The translations under genes were made by a program, and so were the position numbers. From Chloroflexota bacterium (GTDB lineage: Bacteria > Chloroflexota > Dehalococcoidia > FW602-bin16), in contig SCTZ01000221.1 of NCBI GenBank assembly GCA_004297765.1, forward strand, positions 1 through 54,020: a stretch of 54,020 bases of DNA, in the 5' to 3' direction. Below, one piece after another: positions 40,392-49,396 of the stretch. The notes beneath the pieces were generated by a model. That model saw only the letters and a program-made list of their open reading frames with translations, was not told where the DNA came from and did no database searches. Within the stretch, counting starts at the first letter, position 1; each line of letters begins with the position of its first letter.

Positions 40392-41631
40392 ATCCCCTCT
40401 AGCAGCATGTCAAAGATTCGGTGAGAGCGACGTCCCATCCGGATGGGTTATCGAGCCGATCAGGGAACGTATCTGGTTGGAATATGGAGCGGGTCTTGTT
40501 GAGTCGCAGCGGGTCGAAGGACCATATCCCGTATACGGATCAAACGGGGCTGTTGGCTCCCATACAGAATTCATGGTATCCGGACCGGGTATTCTTGTAG
40601 GACGGAAGGGTTCGGTAGGGGCAGTTCATTTTTCGGAACGTGCTTTCTGGCCGATCGATACTGTCTACTACGTGAGAAGAAAGGGGGAGGACTCCTGGAA
40701 ATACCTATTCTACCTATTATCCTACCTCCGTCTCGATAGGCTGAATGCAGCTACTGGATTACCGGGGCTGAGCCGGAGAGACGCACATCTTATGCTAGGT
40801 GTCTTTCCGCCCCTTGATGAACAGCAACAAATGGTATCGGCTCTTGACATGTGCGACGAAGCCATGGGTATTGTATCGAGGCAGATCGGTGCTACTCAAA
40901 GAGTAAAGGCTGCCTTGATGCAGCAGCTCTTCACGAAGGGCGTTCCAGGAAGGCATTCCAAATATAAGAGCATCGTTGTTTTTCGCCGTAGAGTGGATTT
41001 CCCGGCAACATGGGAGGCTTCTCAGCTTAGATCGAACGTCACTCGTGTTGAGTACGGAACAAATGCTCCGTCCAACGAATATAAGGCAGGGTATCCGGTA
41101 ATTGCAATCCCACAAGTCGTTGCTTCTCGTCTCGAACTCGGCGATGTGCCGTATGCTGACTTGACGAAGGCCGAGGCCAACGCACTTCGGCTTGAACCCG
41201 ATGACGTGCTATTGATCCGGACAAACGGCAATCCTGACTATATAGGCAAGTCAACCGTTGTCACGTCGGACGTTGCAGCCCAGCATGTCGTCTTCGCTTC
41301 CTATTTGATTCGTGTGCGGACCGAGAAGACAAGACTGCTGGGAGCATACCTCAACTACTTTCTTGCATCTCCACTCGGCCGCCGGCAGGCGATGGCTATG
41401 GCTAACACTTCGGCGGGCAACCACAACCTTGGGGCACGCTCACTGAAGCAGTTCTGGTTGCCTCTCCCGGAAAAGGACGAACAGCAAGACATTGTCGAGA
41501 CCCTTAACCGCTGTGAGGACACAGTTGATGCGCTCGGTAGAAAGCTCAAGTCCCTCGAAGAATTGAAGCAGGCGCTTCTTCAGAATCTCCTCACCGGCAA
41601 AGTTCGCGTGAATATGGAGGCACTCGTATGA
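40381..41631 (+). CDS. hsdS: Type I restriction-modification specificity subunit HsdS (416 aa)
   Basis: Two target-recognition domains (about residues 20-150 and 210-350), each followed by a conserved helix (LDEQQQMVSALDMCDEAMG; KDEQQDIVETLNRCEDTV). The first TRD has YGSNGAVGSH, ILVGRKGSVGAV; the second has YGTNAPSNEY, DVLLIRTNGNPDYIG. ATG 40381 overlaps the hsdM end. HsdR begins 4 bases before its stop (ATGA). Confidence 0.94.
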   Translation: MSSRSPLAACQRFGESDVPSGWVIEPIRERIWLEYGAGLVESQRVEGPYPVYGSNGAVGSHTEFMVSGPGILVGRKGSVGAVHFSERAFWPIDTVYYVRRKGEDSWKYLFYLLSYLRLDRLNAATGLPGLSRRDAHLMLGVFPPLDEQQQMVSALDMCDEAMGIVSRQIGATQRVKAALMQQLFTKGVPGRHSKYKSIVVFRRRVDFPATWEASQLRSNVTRVEYGTNAPSNEYKAGYPVIAIPQVVASRLELGDVPYADLTKAEANALRLEPDDVLLIRTNGNPDYIGKSTVVTSDVAAQHVVFASYLIRVRTEKTRLLGAYLNYFLASPLGRRQAMAMANTSAGNHNLGARSLKQFWLPLPEKDEQQDIVETLNRCEDTVDALGRKLKSLEELKQALLQNLLTGKVRVNMEALV

Positions 41632-44612
41632 CCTTCACAGAATACAAGACGGTGGAGAAAGAGATCCTCGACTGCCTTCAGAGCGGCGAGCTTGGTTGGC
41701 GGTACGAGCCGGGCGATGATGTAAGCGCCAGTTACCGGGGTGGCGATGAGCAGGAGATGCTTCTGATCCCGATTTTGCGCAGGAAGCTTAGGGAGCTGAA
41801 CCCCCAGGTTATCACGGACGACGAACGGGCCGACCTCATCATCCAGAAGCTGCGGGCTCTAAAGGACAACCAAGAATGGATGCAGTGGCTGCGCGGCGAG
41901 AGGACGTATAAGTTCTCGCAAGATGAGCCGAGCCGTAACGTCCATCTGATCGACTACGCCGCGCCCAACAACAACGACTTCCTCGCCACCAACCAGCTGT
42001 GGATTCAAGGTATCGAACGGCGCAGACCGGACATCCTGCTGTTCATCAACGGCATTCCGGTGGTGGACATCGAGGCCAAAACGGCTTCCCGCGGGCATGT
42101 CGATTGGGCGGAGGGAGCTAAACAGACTGGCCGCTACGACCGCGAAATCCCGAACCTCTACTACTCCAACTGCTTCTGCGCTGGGGTCAACGAGCTACGC
42201 ATGAAGTATGGGATTCCGGGCGCACAGCTTCAGTATTGGCAACAGTGGCGCGACCCGCATCCGCACACGCACATCCCATCGTTCGACGAGATGAAATGCA
42301 CGATCTATGGTCTTTTCGACCGAGGCAACCTCCTGGATATCATCCAGAACTTCATCGTCTTCGAGACTGAGCACGGCCAAACAGTCAAGAAAATCGCGCG
42401 GTATCAGCAATTCCGGGCAGCCAACAAGATCGTGACCAGGGCGCTTGAACTCAAGCAACCTAGCGGACTACGCCGGGGTATAGTCTGGCATACGCAGGGT
42501 TCGGGCAAGAGTCTGACTATGCTCTTTGCTGCCAGGAAACTCTGGAACGATCCCAGCTTGGAGCAGCCGACAATAATCATCGTTGTCGACCGTGAACAGC
42601 TTCAGGACCAGATGGTCGGTGAACTCTTCAAGACGAATAGCGAGAATGTCACTATCGCCGCATCGATCAGAGACCTAAGAAGGCTGATAGGCGAAGGCGA
42701 CGGCTATCGTGGCATCGTTGTCACCATTGTAAATAAATTCGACGGCATGCAGGTAGAGCTCTCGAAGCGAGCGAACATCATCATGTTGGTGGACGAGGCC
42801 CACCGTAGCCAATACGGCGATCTGGGAATCTTCATGCGAAGCGCCATGCCGAACGCCTCCCTGTTTGGATTGACTGGCACACCATTGGAGCTGGACGATC
42901 GCAATACCCCACGATCCTTTGGGCGACAACTCGATGCAGACCGTTACGAGCGGTACATGGACCGCTATAGCATCGAAGATTCGCTCAAGGATGGTGCCAC
43001 GAAACCCATTCACTACGAAGTCCGCTTGATCGACTGGACCGTGGCCTATGCTGACTTGGACAAGAAGTTTGAGGAGCTGTTCGCTGACCGGTCACCAGAG
43101 GAACGCAAGGTCCTGATGGGCGAGGCGAAGCTTGATGCCATCCTTAAGCATCCAAAGCGAATTGCTCAGATCTCCCAGGATATCGCCCAGCATTTCGTGG
43201 AGCACATCCGCCCGAACGGCTTCAAGGCCATGGTCGTCTGCCGCGACAAGGAGATGTGCGCTCTGTACAAGACCGCTCTTGATCAGCTACTCGCGCCGGA
43301 GGTCTCACTCATCATCATCTCCGAGGATCCTACGCATGACCTCGATGCAGTAAAACCTTATTACCTGGGCGATGTCCAACGGCGGAAGGCTATCGACGAT
43401 TTCAAGAAGGTTGCTCTTAAGACTCAGGAGGAGCGCGACAACCCGGACAACCGATTCAAGCGAGTAGAGATTCTGATCGTCTGCGATATGCTATTGACCG
43501 GATTTGACGCACCGATTCTTCAAGCAATGTACTTGGACAAGGGCATGCGAGATCACACGCTGCTCCAAGCCATCGCCCGGGTAAACCGACCCTACGACGA
43601 CCTCAAAGAACACGGCCTTATCCTGGATTATTTCGGTATCTTCGAGAACCTCAACGATGCATTGAACTACGACAAGAGCGAGTTGGGTGAGGTTGCGTTC
43701 CCATTTGAGAAGTTTCGCGAGATGTTCCGGGACTACATGGAGCAGATCCTTGACCTGTTTCTCGGGATCCGGCGGGACGGCAGTCACCAGAGCGCCATAC
43801 AAGCCCTGGTCATGCTCAATGACGACGACAAGAAACGGGAAGGATTCGAAGGCTTGTTTCGCAACGTCAGAATCCTTTTCGAGACCCTCCAGCCTGACGA
43901 GTTTCTGCGCCCCTTCCTCAAGGACTACGAGTGGCTATGCAAGTTCTACATGCTCTATCGCAAGAAGTTCTATCCCAAAGAGCATTTTGAGATCACCGAA
44001 GAAGACGGAGCCAAGACGCGGCAACTGATCCGCGAGCACGTAGACGTCAAGGAGATCGAGGACGAATTCCCGACCTACAAGCTGGATGAGAACTATCTCA
44101 CCAAGATAAGGGACATGAAGCTGGATGCCAAGGCGTTAGATATTGAAGCAATGCTCGACGCCGAAATCCGGATTCGTCTGGACGAGGACGAGGACATCCG
44201 GCCGCTCAGCGAGCGGCTCAAGCGAATCATTGATCAGAAACGGGCCGGAACGCTTGCGGGGATCGCGTTGCTGAAGGAACTCGAGGACCTAACAAAGCAG
44301 GTTGTGGACGTTGTTCAGGAAGCACAGCGCCCGATCCGAGATTCTATTGCCAAGGAAGTCGCCAACAGGGTCCAAGGCATTTCGGAAGATGATGCTCTGG
44401 CGGTTGCGCAGGCGATTGTGGCTAAGGCAGCAGAAAAGTGCTTCCGCAACTGGTTCTTGCAAAGCCACATGGACACCGAGCTCTATCGTGAATTCACGAT
44501 CCTGCTGGCAAAGAACTTCAAGGACCTGCAGCTGCATGGGGCAGGGAAGGACTTTGTGGAGCGGTGCATACGGCTTCTCAAGAAGGTTCGATTCACGGGC
44601 GGCGAGGAATGA
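41628..44612 (+). CDS. hsdR: Type I restriction endonuclease HsdR (994 aa)
   Basis: PD-(D/E)xK nuclease motif near residues 132-150 (RRPDILLF, VVDIEAKT), then SF2 translocase: HTQGSGKS (about 287), VDEAHRSQYG (about 387), TGTPLE, and later CDMLLTGFDAP and QAIARVNRPY. The ATP-driven motor pulls DNA and cuts at a distance. Complete length. The stop overlaps the metallopeptidase start. Confidence 0.96.
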   Translation: MTFTEYKTVEKEILDCLQSGELGWRYEPGDDVSASYRGGDEQEMLLIPILRRKLRELNPQVITDDERADLIIQKLRALKDNQEWMQWLRGERTYKFSQDEPSRNVHLIDYAAPNNNDFLATNQLWIQGIERRRPDILLFINGIPVVDIEAKTASRGHVDWAEGAKQTGRYDREIPNLYYSNCFCAGVNELRMKYGIPGAQLQYWQQWRDPHPHTHIPSFDEMKCTIYGLFDRGNLLDIIQNFIVFETEHGQTVKKIARYQQFRAANKIVTRALELKQPSGLRRGIVWHTQGSGKSLTMLFAARKLWNDPSLEQPTIIIVVDREQLQDQMVGELFKTNSENVTIAASIRDLRRLIGEGDGYRGIVVTIVNKFDGMQVELSKRANIIMLVDEAHRSQYGDLGIFMRSAMPNASLFGLTGTPLELDDRNTPRSFGRQLDADRYERYMDRYSIEDSLKDGATKPIHYEVRLIDWTVAYADLDKKFEELFADRSPEERKVLMGEAKLDAILKHPKRIAQISQDIAQHFVEHIRPNGFKAMVVCRDKEMCALYKTALDQLLAPEVSLIIISEDPTHDLDAVKPYYLGDVQRRKAIDDFKKVALKTQEERDNPDNRFKRVEILIVCDMLLTGFDAPILQAMYLDKGMRDHTLLQAIARVNRPYDDLKEHGLILDYFGIFENLNDALNYDKSELGEVAFPFEKFREMFRDYMEQILDLFLGIRRDGSHQSAIQALVMLNDDDKKREGFEGLFRNVRILFETLQPDEFLRPFLKDYEWLCKFYMLYRKKFYPKEHFEITEEDGAKTRQLIREHVDVKEIEDEFPTYKLDENYLTKIRDMKLDAKALDIEAMLDAEIRIRLDEDEDIRPLSERLKRIIDQKRAGTLAGIALLKELEDLTKQVVDVVQEAQRPIRDSIAKEVANRVQGISEDDALAVAQAIVAKAAEKCFRNWFLQSHMDTELYREFTILLAKNFKDLQLHGAGKDFVERCIRLLKKVRFTGGEE

Positions 44613-45355
44613 CGTTGAGCGTCAAACAGGACTATACGATCAGAGAAAGCCCGCGCGCCAAGTACGCGCGACTCAAGCTGTCGCTCCGCGATGGTCTGGT
44701 GGTTATTGTGCCCAAGGGCTTCGACCATGACCGGATTCCCGGATTGCTGAAAGAGAAGAAGCGTTGGCTTGAACAGGCCCATGAAAGGATCGAGACGCAG
44801 AGAAAGTTCTTCGAGCCTGAGCCTCCGGGGGCACTGCCGGAGCGACTGAGCTTGAGAGGTATTGGCGAGGAATGGGCAGTCGATTATCGATCTACAGATG
44901 GACAGCACGTCGTGGCGGTTGAGCGTCGTGAAAACCGCCTGCTGATCTACGGTGACACGGACAATATCAAGGCGTGCAAAGAGGCTCTGCTAAGGTGGCT
45001 GAACCGCAAGACGCATGAGCACCTTGAACCTTGGTTAATCAGATTAGCTAGCGAGCGGGGCTTCGCGTTGAATCGTGTCTTGATAAAATCGCAGAGGACC
45101 CGTTGGGGCAGCTGTTCTAAGCGTAAGACCATTAGCCTTAACCTGAAACTTCTCTTCATCCCTGAGGATTTGATCCGATACGTGCTGATTCACGAGCTTT
45201 GTCATACTGTTCAACTCAATCACTCACGCGCATTTTGGGAGTTGATTAAGCACTTTGACCCAGCTTTCTTGGAGAAGGACGAGAGGCTCCGTAAGGCGTG
45301 GCGTTATGTTCCTGCTTGGCTCGAAGCCAAGAGAATGCTTGGGCGAGGGCAGTGA
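44609..45355 (+). CDS. YgjP/SprT-like metallopeptidase (248 aa)
   Basis: Zinc motif HELCHTVQLNHSRAFWEL at about 194-211 is typical of the YgjP (DUF45/M48-related) family often linked to type I restriction systems. Start at ATG 44609 overlaps the HsdR stop (ATGA), so it is the fourth gene of the restriction operon. A role in maturation or turnover of the restriction complex is suggested by position; substrate unknown. Confidence 0.85.
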   Translation: MTLSVKQDYTIRESPRAKYARLKLSLRDGLVVIVPKGFDHDRIPGLLKEKKRWLEQAHERIETQRKFFEPEPPGALPERLSLRGIGEEWAVDYRSTDGQHVVAVERRENRLLIYGDTDNIKACKEALLRWLNRKTHEHLEPWLIRLASERGFALNRVLIKSQRTRWGSCSKRKTISLNLKLLFIPEDLIRYVLIHELCHTVQLNHSRAFWELIKHFDPAFLEKDERLRKAWRYVPAWLEAKRMLGRGQ

Positions 45356-45394
45356 TTTCAACCAGTCAGGAGTTCACTGGAACGTACCTTGAAT

Positions 45395-45431
45395 CCGCGC
45401 GTAGCGCGGGGGTGGGTGGGTAGCCGCCGCC
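45395..45431 (-). repeat. 3' element of cassette A (GGGTGGGTGGG / CCGCCGCC)
   Basis: On the plus strand a hairpin CCGCGC GTA GCGCGG, then GGGTGGGTGGG, then CCGCCGCC. Two similar elements lie at 47708 and 50353, each beyond the 3' end of a small leader-bearing gene. The CCGCCGCC end is complementary to GGCGGCGG at 46081-46088, on the far side of the gene. Confidence 0.6.
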
Positions 45432-45456
45432 TCGCATGACGCGAAGCGACGATTCC

Positions 45457-45903
45457 TCAGAGGGAACAACGGATCGGCTGGTTACAATCGATGGCTTGTC
45501 GAAGGAGTACCCTGAGAGCTTGGTACTTCTTCCTGAAATACTTTCGCCAGCGCGCATCCTGCTTCTTGAGGTTCAGCTCAAAAATAGGCTCCCTCTTCTC
45601 AAGCTCCTGGAGGAGCCATTGGACGTTGTCTAGGCTCAGGTTTCCGTCCTCATCCAGGAGAGGCACCACGCTGGACCACCAGCTCAGTTCAAACTGCCAC
45701 AACAGGTTACTGTCATTGTAAGCATCCCGAAAGTAGCCTCGCTTGTACATCTTGTTAAAGTACTTCATGACCTGTTCCTGCGCTTTCTCCCTATCCTCGT
45801 CTGTAGTGGCCTGTTGTCTAACTTTTACCCACGCATCAAAGTTAGGCTTATACTTCTCCCTCTGTCTCTCATAGAGGGACTTGATATAAAGGTCTGCTCC
45901 CAT
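45457..45903 (-). CDS. Hypothetical protein, MGADLY-type (148 aa), cassette A
   Basis: Starts MGADLYIKSLYERQREKY at 45903, after GAGAGGAGGTGAGAAC. Helical and charged, with a Trp-rich centre (LLWQFELSWWSSVVPLLDED) and a basic C-terminus. Function not known; proteins with this N-terminus are found in bacteria and phages. Earlier in-frame start codons up to 46044 would read through the structured leader and are rejected. Confidence 0.7.
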   Translation of the reverse strand: MGADLYIKSLYERQREKYKPNFDAWVKVRQQATTDEDREKAQEQVMKYFNKMYKRGYFRDAYNDSNLLWQFELSWWSSVVPLLDEDGNLSLDNVQWLLQELEKREPIFELNLKKQDARWRKYFRKKYQALRVLLRQAIDCNQPIRCSL

Positions 45904-46088
45904 GTTCTCACCTCCTCTCTCAGGCTGAACCGTTCCCCGCAATGGATTATGCGAGGGCAGCCTGCCTGCCCTCGCTAGCTGGCGAAAGAAGAAGGGGTGA
46001 ATTTTCGCAAGGGCGAGCCCCGCTTGGCGGGGCGAGTTCATCAAAGACCCTTGTGAAAAGAGGGGCTTAGCCCCTCAAGAGGCGGCGG
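45904..46088 (-). promoter_or_regulatory. Structured 5' leader A
   Basis: On the minus strand, 5' to 3': CCGCCGCC; stem TTTTCACAAGGG/CCCTTGCGAAAA (46059-46048 with 46013-46002) holding an inner GCCCCGC/GCGGGGC hairpin and a bulge TCTTTGATGAA; TTCACCCC (46001-45994); hairpin GCGAGGGC/GCCCTCGC with loop AGGCAGGCT; GCGGGG; then GCCTGAGAGAGGAGGTGAGA and the ATG. The CCCC and GGGG segments can pair around the second hairpin. Related to B, C and D. Confidence 0.65.
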
Positions 46089-46214
46089 GGGAATATAAAA
46101 ACAAGCGGCAAATCGCTAGATGGGGAAAGGTCGTGGGGAGCAAGTTAGTGTTGGTGGAAGGGAGAGGCATCCAGAATGGCAGAGATTGGCGCCATTGGCC
46201 CCATCATGGCCCCA

Positions 46215-47606
46215 TTATGGCCCCACTGGCCCCTTTGCGACGCTTCTCAAGCGGTAGGCTATCCCTTTACCTCGTCGGCCAACCTGCTCGAAAATGCCGC
46301 GGTCAACGAGATCTGATAGATCCCTGGTGGCCGTGCGTTTGGCGACGTTTTGTCGTTCTTGGTACTCCGTGTTGGTGATGCTGCCTCTCTCCTTCACTAA
46401 GAGAATGGCTTGGACCTGCCGCTCGGTCAGACCCATCCGAAGCAAACGTTCCTTCGTGTAGGGGTCTTTGCTGAAGGTTACTTGAAACCAAACGCCCGCA
46501 TCCATGAACTCCAGTTCAGGTAGCCCGTGCTCTTGACACATCTCGACCATGCGGGAGGTACCCGTGCCCCACTTCTCGACGAGCTTTGCATAGTAGAACA
46601 CCTGGGCGAGCACAAGGTTACGATGAATGGATGCATGGCGCTCACGCTTCAGATCGTCAACAGTTACTCCTTGGGGAAGCCCGCCAGGATTAGTGATCAG
46701 CACTTCGTCATCGTAGACACGGATCATAATGTCCATGGAGGTGTTGAAGTAGTCGCGATGCACAAGCGCATTAACGACCGCCTCCCGTAGTGCATCAAGC
46801 GGATAGTCCCAAATCTCTCGACGCCTGAAGGCTTGGAGCGGCTCTTGCCCTTCTGTTATCGAACCAGGGATTTCGAAGCGTACCTGGAGGTACTGTCGAA
46901 ACAACTGGGAAGCTTGCTCCTGTTGTTGGAAAAGATTGCCCCTTAATAGTTTGTCGTCAACAATGGTGGTTGCATCCTTAAAGCGCCCCATGTGGATCTG
47001 AGCCATGGGAAAGTATTGTTGGGGGTTCTTGCCAAAGAGCAGAATCGCTCCGCGGGTAAGCTTACCGCCCCGCAGAAGCTGCAGCTTCTCCAGGATGGAT
47101 TCCGTGGACTCGTCCTCCTTGGCATGGGGCAAGCGCTCTCTTGCCATCTGGAGAAACTTGCGAACCGAGTCCTCGTCGATCTCACTCATGGGATAATCTT
47201 CGGTGAGGCTATCCCAGTTTACCTGATCTCGAAGAAGCTGCCCCAGCTCCTCGGAGGGGATATCGCGCGTGGTGTTTCCTACCCGTCGATAATAGCGCCC
47301 ATGACAGGCGACGTACATGGAAGCCTTTGTAACCTGCACCACGAGCACTTTGTGTCCAGCATGCTCCTGCTCGGTGATCGAGGGATGAACACGCAGGGCC
47401 GCGATCTCGTCGGTGATGACCCGCAACTGCTTCTCGCCACCTTGCCAGCCGACCACTTCACCCTTGTTGTTGACGCCCACGACCAGGATCCCGCCCTGGG
47501 TATTGGCAAGGGCTGCTACCGTCTGGAGCGCAGCATCATTCCAGCGCTCTTTGAACTCGAGCGTCTCGCTCTCGCCAGTTTTGAGTAGTGCCGTTAGATC
47601 AATCAT
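46215..47606 (-). CDS. AlbA_2/Schlafen-like transcriptional regulator with GHKL-like ATP-binding domain (463 aa)
   Basis: N-terminal AlbA_2 (Slfn-like) domain: SETLEFKERWND, NTQGGILVVGVNNKGEVVGW. Middle: HATPase-like segment REAVVNALVHRDYFN, VLITNPGGLPQG, VEKWGTGTSRMVEMCQEHGL. C-terminal winged helix: MGLTERQVQAILLVKERGSI, YQERQNVAKRTATRDLSDL. Such proteins are ATP-dependent DNA-binding regulators and sometimes defence components. A single gene lying between cassettes A and B, its promoter would be in 47607-47690. Confidence 0.85.
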   Translation of the reverse strand: MIDLTALLKTGESETLEFKERWNDAALQTVAALANTQGGILVVGVNNKGEVVGWQGGEKQLRVITDEIAALRVHPSITEQEHAGHKVLVVQVTKASMYVACHGRYYRRVGNTTRDIPSEELGQLLRDQVNWDSLTEDYPMSEIDEDSVRKFLQMARERLPHAKEDESTESILEKLQLLRGGKLTRGAILLFGKNPQQYFPMAQIHMGRFKDATTIVDDKLLRGNLFQQQEQASQLFRQYLQVRFEIPGSITEGQEPLQAFRRREIWDYPLDALREAVVNALVHRDYFNTSMDIMIRVYDDEVLITNPGGLPQGVTVDDLKRERHASIHRNLVLAQVFYYAKLVEKWGTGTSRMVEMCQEHGLPELEFMDAGVWFQVTFSKDPYTKERLLRMGLTERQVQAILLVKERGSITNTEYQERQNVAKRTATRDLSDLVDRGIFEQVGRRGKGIAYRLRSVAKGPVGP

Positions 47607-47707
47607 AGTCCATCGCTTGCTCGGTTGGGTCCTATTATATCACCCCATTATAGCTTCTTGATAGCCCCTTTTCTTGTTTATAAGATCCAGAAAACCTACC
47701 TCAGAAT

Positions 47708-47742
47708 CGCGCCAAAGCGCGGGGTGGGTGGGAGCCGCCGCC
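47708..47742 (-). repeat. 3' element of cassette B
   Basis: Plus strand CGCGCC AAAG CGCG hairpin, then GGGTGGGTGGG and CCGCCGCC (47735-47742). It matches the elements at 45395 and 50353; complement GGCGGCGG lies at 48279-48286 upstream of the gene. Confidence 0.6.
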
Positions 47743-47752
47743 ACTTTCCCCT

Positions 47753-47785
47753 AAAAAACCGAGCGCCTCTTGTCGAAGCGCCCGG
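47753..47785 (-). terminator. Terminator of cassette B gene
   Basis: Minus strand CCGGGCGC TTCGACAAGA GGCGCTCGG followed by TTTTTT, 26 bases after the stop codon. Confidence 0.85.
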
Positions 47786-47810
47786 TTGTACTTTGCCTAA
47801 CACCTAACGG

Positions 47811-48104
47811 TCACTGGGCTTTATACGTGCACCAGCCCCCATCGGCGTTCTTCTGGTGGCAACTCCAGAAAGTCCCGTACTTCCCCCTCTGCTTGACCAT
47901 AGGCTGGTTATGCTCGGGGCAGACGGGGATATCCTCCTGTATCTGCTCCTTGGGTTTGCTCTGTGGCTCGCCTGTAAGCTCGTCGTAGATTTGCCGAGCT
48001 CCAGCCAGGGCCCTTTTCACAGACTGGGGATCACCTGTTTGCGCCGTTACGGCGAACTTGCCATCATCGGTTGATAGAGTAACCTGGTAAGTTATTTGTG
48101 CCAT
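47811..48104 (-). CDS. Small zinc-ribbon-like protein (97 aa), cassette B
   Basis: N-terminal half is beta-rich (QITYQVTLSTDDGKFAVTAQ) with a helix VKRALAGARQIYDEL. C-terminal half has a possible zinc site (CPEHNQPMVKQRGKYGTFWSC, then GGWC), like the CPxH type found in phage and plasmid single-strand-annealing accessory proteins. ATG 48104 follows GAGAGGAGGTGAGAAC. Single gene with own leader and terminator. Confidence 0.75.
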   Translation of the reverse strand: MAQITYQVTLSTDDGKFAVTAQTGDPQSVKRALAGARQIYDELTGEPQSKPKEQIQEDIPVCPEHNQPMVKQRGKYGTFWSCHQKNADGGWCTYKAQ

Positions 48105-48286
48105 TTTTGTTCTCACCTCCTCTCAGGCTTGCACCTTCCCCCTCAAAATGAGTTTGCGAAGGCTTGCTTGCCTTCGATACTTGGCGCGTTAGCAAGCGGG
48201 GATGAATTTCGCAATGGGTGAGCGCAGCGAACTTGCGCAGCCCTTGCGAAAGAGGACCGAAGGGGTCCTTGTTTTCGTGGCGGCGG
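48105..48286 (-). promoter_or_regulatory. Structured 5' leader B
   Basis: Minus strand: CCGCCGCC; stem TTTCGCAAGGG/CCCATTGCGAAA with a bulged base and an inner TGCGC/GCGCA-type hairpin; TTCATCCCC; hairpin CGAAGGC/GCCTTCG with loop AAGCAA; GAGGGGG; AGCCTGAGAGGAGGTGAGAA and the ATG. The second-hairpin stem differs from A and C (GAAGGC for GAGGGC) with both sides changed together. Confidence 0.65.
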
Positions 48287-48401
48287 GGGGATACAAATGG
48301 CGAGCCCTCGTCCTCAGTCCTCATCGAATTCTTGCTCTTTCTTCGTCAAACGGTCCTATCCCAACTGTTCTGACAGCCTCGGCAGCGGCGAAGAATGCCC
48401 G

Positions 48402-48429
48402 TTGACAAAGGCTTTAGACCTATGATACA
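48402..48429 (+). promoter_or_regulatory. Promoter of the HU-like gene
   Basis: TTGACA 48402-48407 with a 16-base spacer to GATACA (48424-48429); TATGAT overlaps just before it. Confidence 0.45.
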
Positions 48430-48470
48430 AGCGATTGTATGCCTGCTTTTAGAAAGGGGGTGATTGATGT

Positions 48471-48848
48471 ATGGGAAGAAGAAAGATCATCGGCTTGCCA
48501 GGGGTAGTAAAACGCGTTGGGGCCTTCGTTTTGGAGAATAGGCAAGAGAACAAGCAGCACCGTTATAAGACCGATATCGTTCGCCAGGTAGCCAAAGACA
48601 CGGGGCTCACCCAGCGCGAGGTTCTGGAGTCTCTTAACGGGACACTCAAGCAGATCAGCTCGGCGCTCAGCCGAGGTGAAGTCGTAGTTTTTCCAGGCTT
48701 CGGCTCGTTCTATACGAGAGTCAGAGCGGCCTCAAGCGCCCGCTCTTTTGCGACTGGAAAACGAGTGGAAGTGCCGGCTATGCATATGGCCGGTTTTCGG
48801 GCAGGGAAACTGCTCAAAGAGAGAGTCCGAGCCAGAAAAACGAAATAA
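48471..48848 (+). CDS. HU/IHF-family DNA-bending protein (125 aa)
   Basis: HU-type fold: YKTDIVRQVAKDTGLTQREV helix, then SRGEVVVFPGFGSFYTR (the conserved FPGFGSF-like arm base) and the C-terminal RSFATGKRVEVPAMHMAGFRAGKLLKE end. HU proteins bend and compact DNA and help replication and site-specific recombination. A 25-residue N-terminal extension is present. Start ATG 48471 follows GAAAGGGGGTGATTG. Transcribed alone, ending before a 12-base-stem hairpin. Confidence 0.88.
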   Translation: MGRRKIIGLPGVVKRVGAFVLENRQENKQHRYKTDIVRQVAKDTGLTQREVLESLNGTLKQISSALSRGEVVVFPGFGSFYTRVRAASSARSFATGKRVEVPAMHMAGFRAGKLLKERVRARKTK

Positions 48849-49030
48849 GGGCGGCAAGAGCCTTTCAGCCCCCTCTCTATTTATCCCTAGTGAGAGGTTT
48901 GCCGCTTCTTGCTCATCCTGGCGCGTCTGGAGGGCATTCTCTTAGGCGACTTGGAGAAGAAGATGCTCGTTATAACTCGTTATAAGACGAGAAGGCAGAG
49001 AACAAAGTGGGCCTCTGCCACAATTAGTAC

Positions 49031-49060
49031 AGGAGGGATCAGGCTCTGCTGATCCCTCCT
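49031..49060 (+). terminator. Terminator-like hairpin after the HU gene
   Basis: Perfect 12-base stem with loop GCTCTG. It has no clear T-run, so termination is probable but not certain. Confidence 0.5.
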
Positions 49061-49340
49061 GGAGAGCAAATAACCAGGCGGGTGAATCCTGTCACCCGAA
49101 GGGGCGAAGCGCAGCGAAGCACCCCGCCAGCGGCGGGGTTGACAGGAGAGGGCGCAGCCCTTTTCCTGGGGGAGCGGGGGTCAGTCTCTTGGAGCGCAGC
49201 GGAAAGAGTCTGACAGGGGCTTTGCTAGAGACGCCACGATGGCAAAGCCCGGAGCGCTCCGCAGAGCGGAAAGCGCGAGAGGGCGAAGCCATGGTGGTGT
49301 CGTCCCCCCGTCACCCGCTGGGAGAAAGACAAACAACCAC

Positions 49341-49395
49341 TTGAAAGACAGTAAGATAGTTCGCTATACTAAACTTGTCCGGCTGTCCGGACAGG
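49341..49395 (+). promoter_or_regulatory. ArdC-gene promoter and operator
   Basis: TTGAAA and TATACT with 18-base spacing; the transcript start would lie about 20 bases before the ATG. TGTCCGGCTGTCCGGACA overlaps the start of transcription and is a likely repressor site. Confidence 0.6.
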
Positions 49396-49396
49396 T

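Larger units (their letters stand above)
48849..49396. other. Intergenic region with terminator-like hairpin and long structured element G
   Basis: A perfect 12-base hairpin AGGAGGGATCAG/CTGATCCCTCCT (49031-49042 with 49049-49060) ends the HU gene. Then GCGGGTGA (49078-49085) pairs with TCACCCGC (49311-49318) round 240 bases rich in nested pairs (CCTGTCA 49088-49094 with TGACAGG 49140-49146, GGGGCG/CCCCGC). The ArdC promoter follows: TTGAAA 49341-49346, 18-base spacer, TATACT 49365-49370, and a palindrome TGTCCGGACA (49386-49395) touching the ATG. No gene found. Confidence 0.6.

Noticed and set aside
46002..46059. TGATGAA...GAAA in the leader stem considered as a hammerhead ribozyme
   Set aside because: The conserved core order (CUGAUGA, stem II, GAAA) is not met; GATGAA is a bulge in a long hairpin and is absent in leaders B and D.
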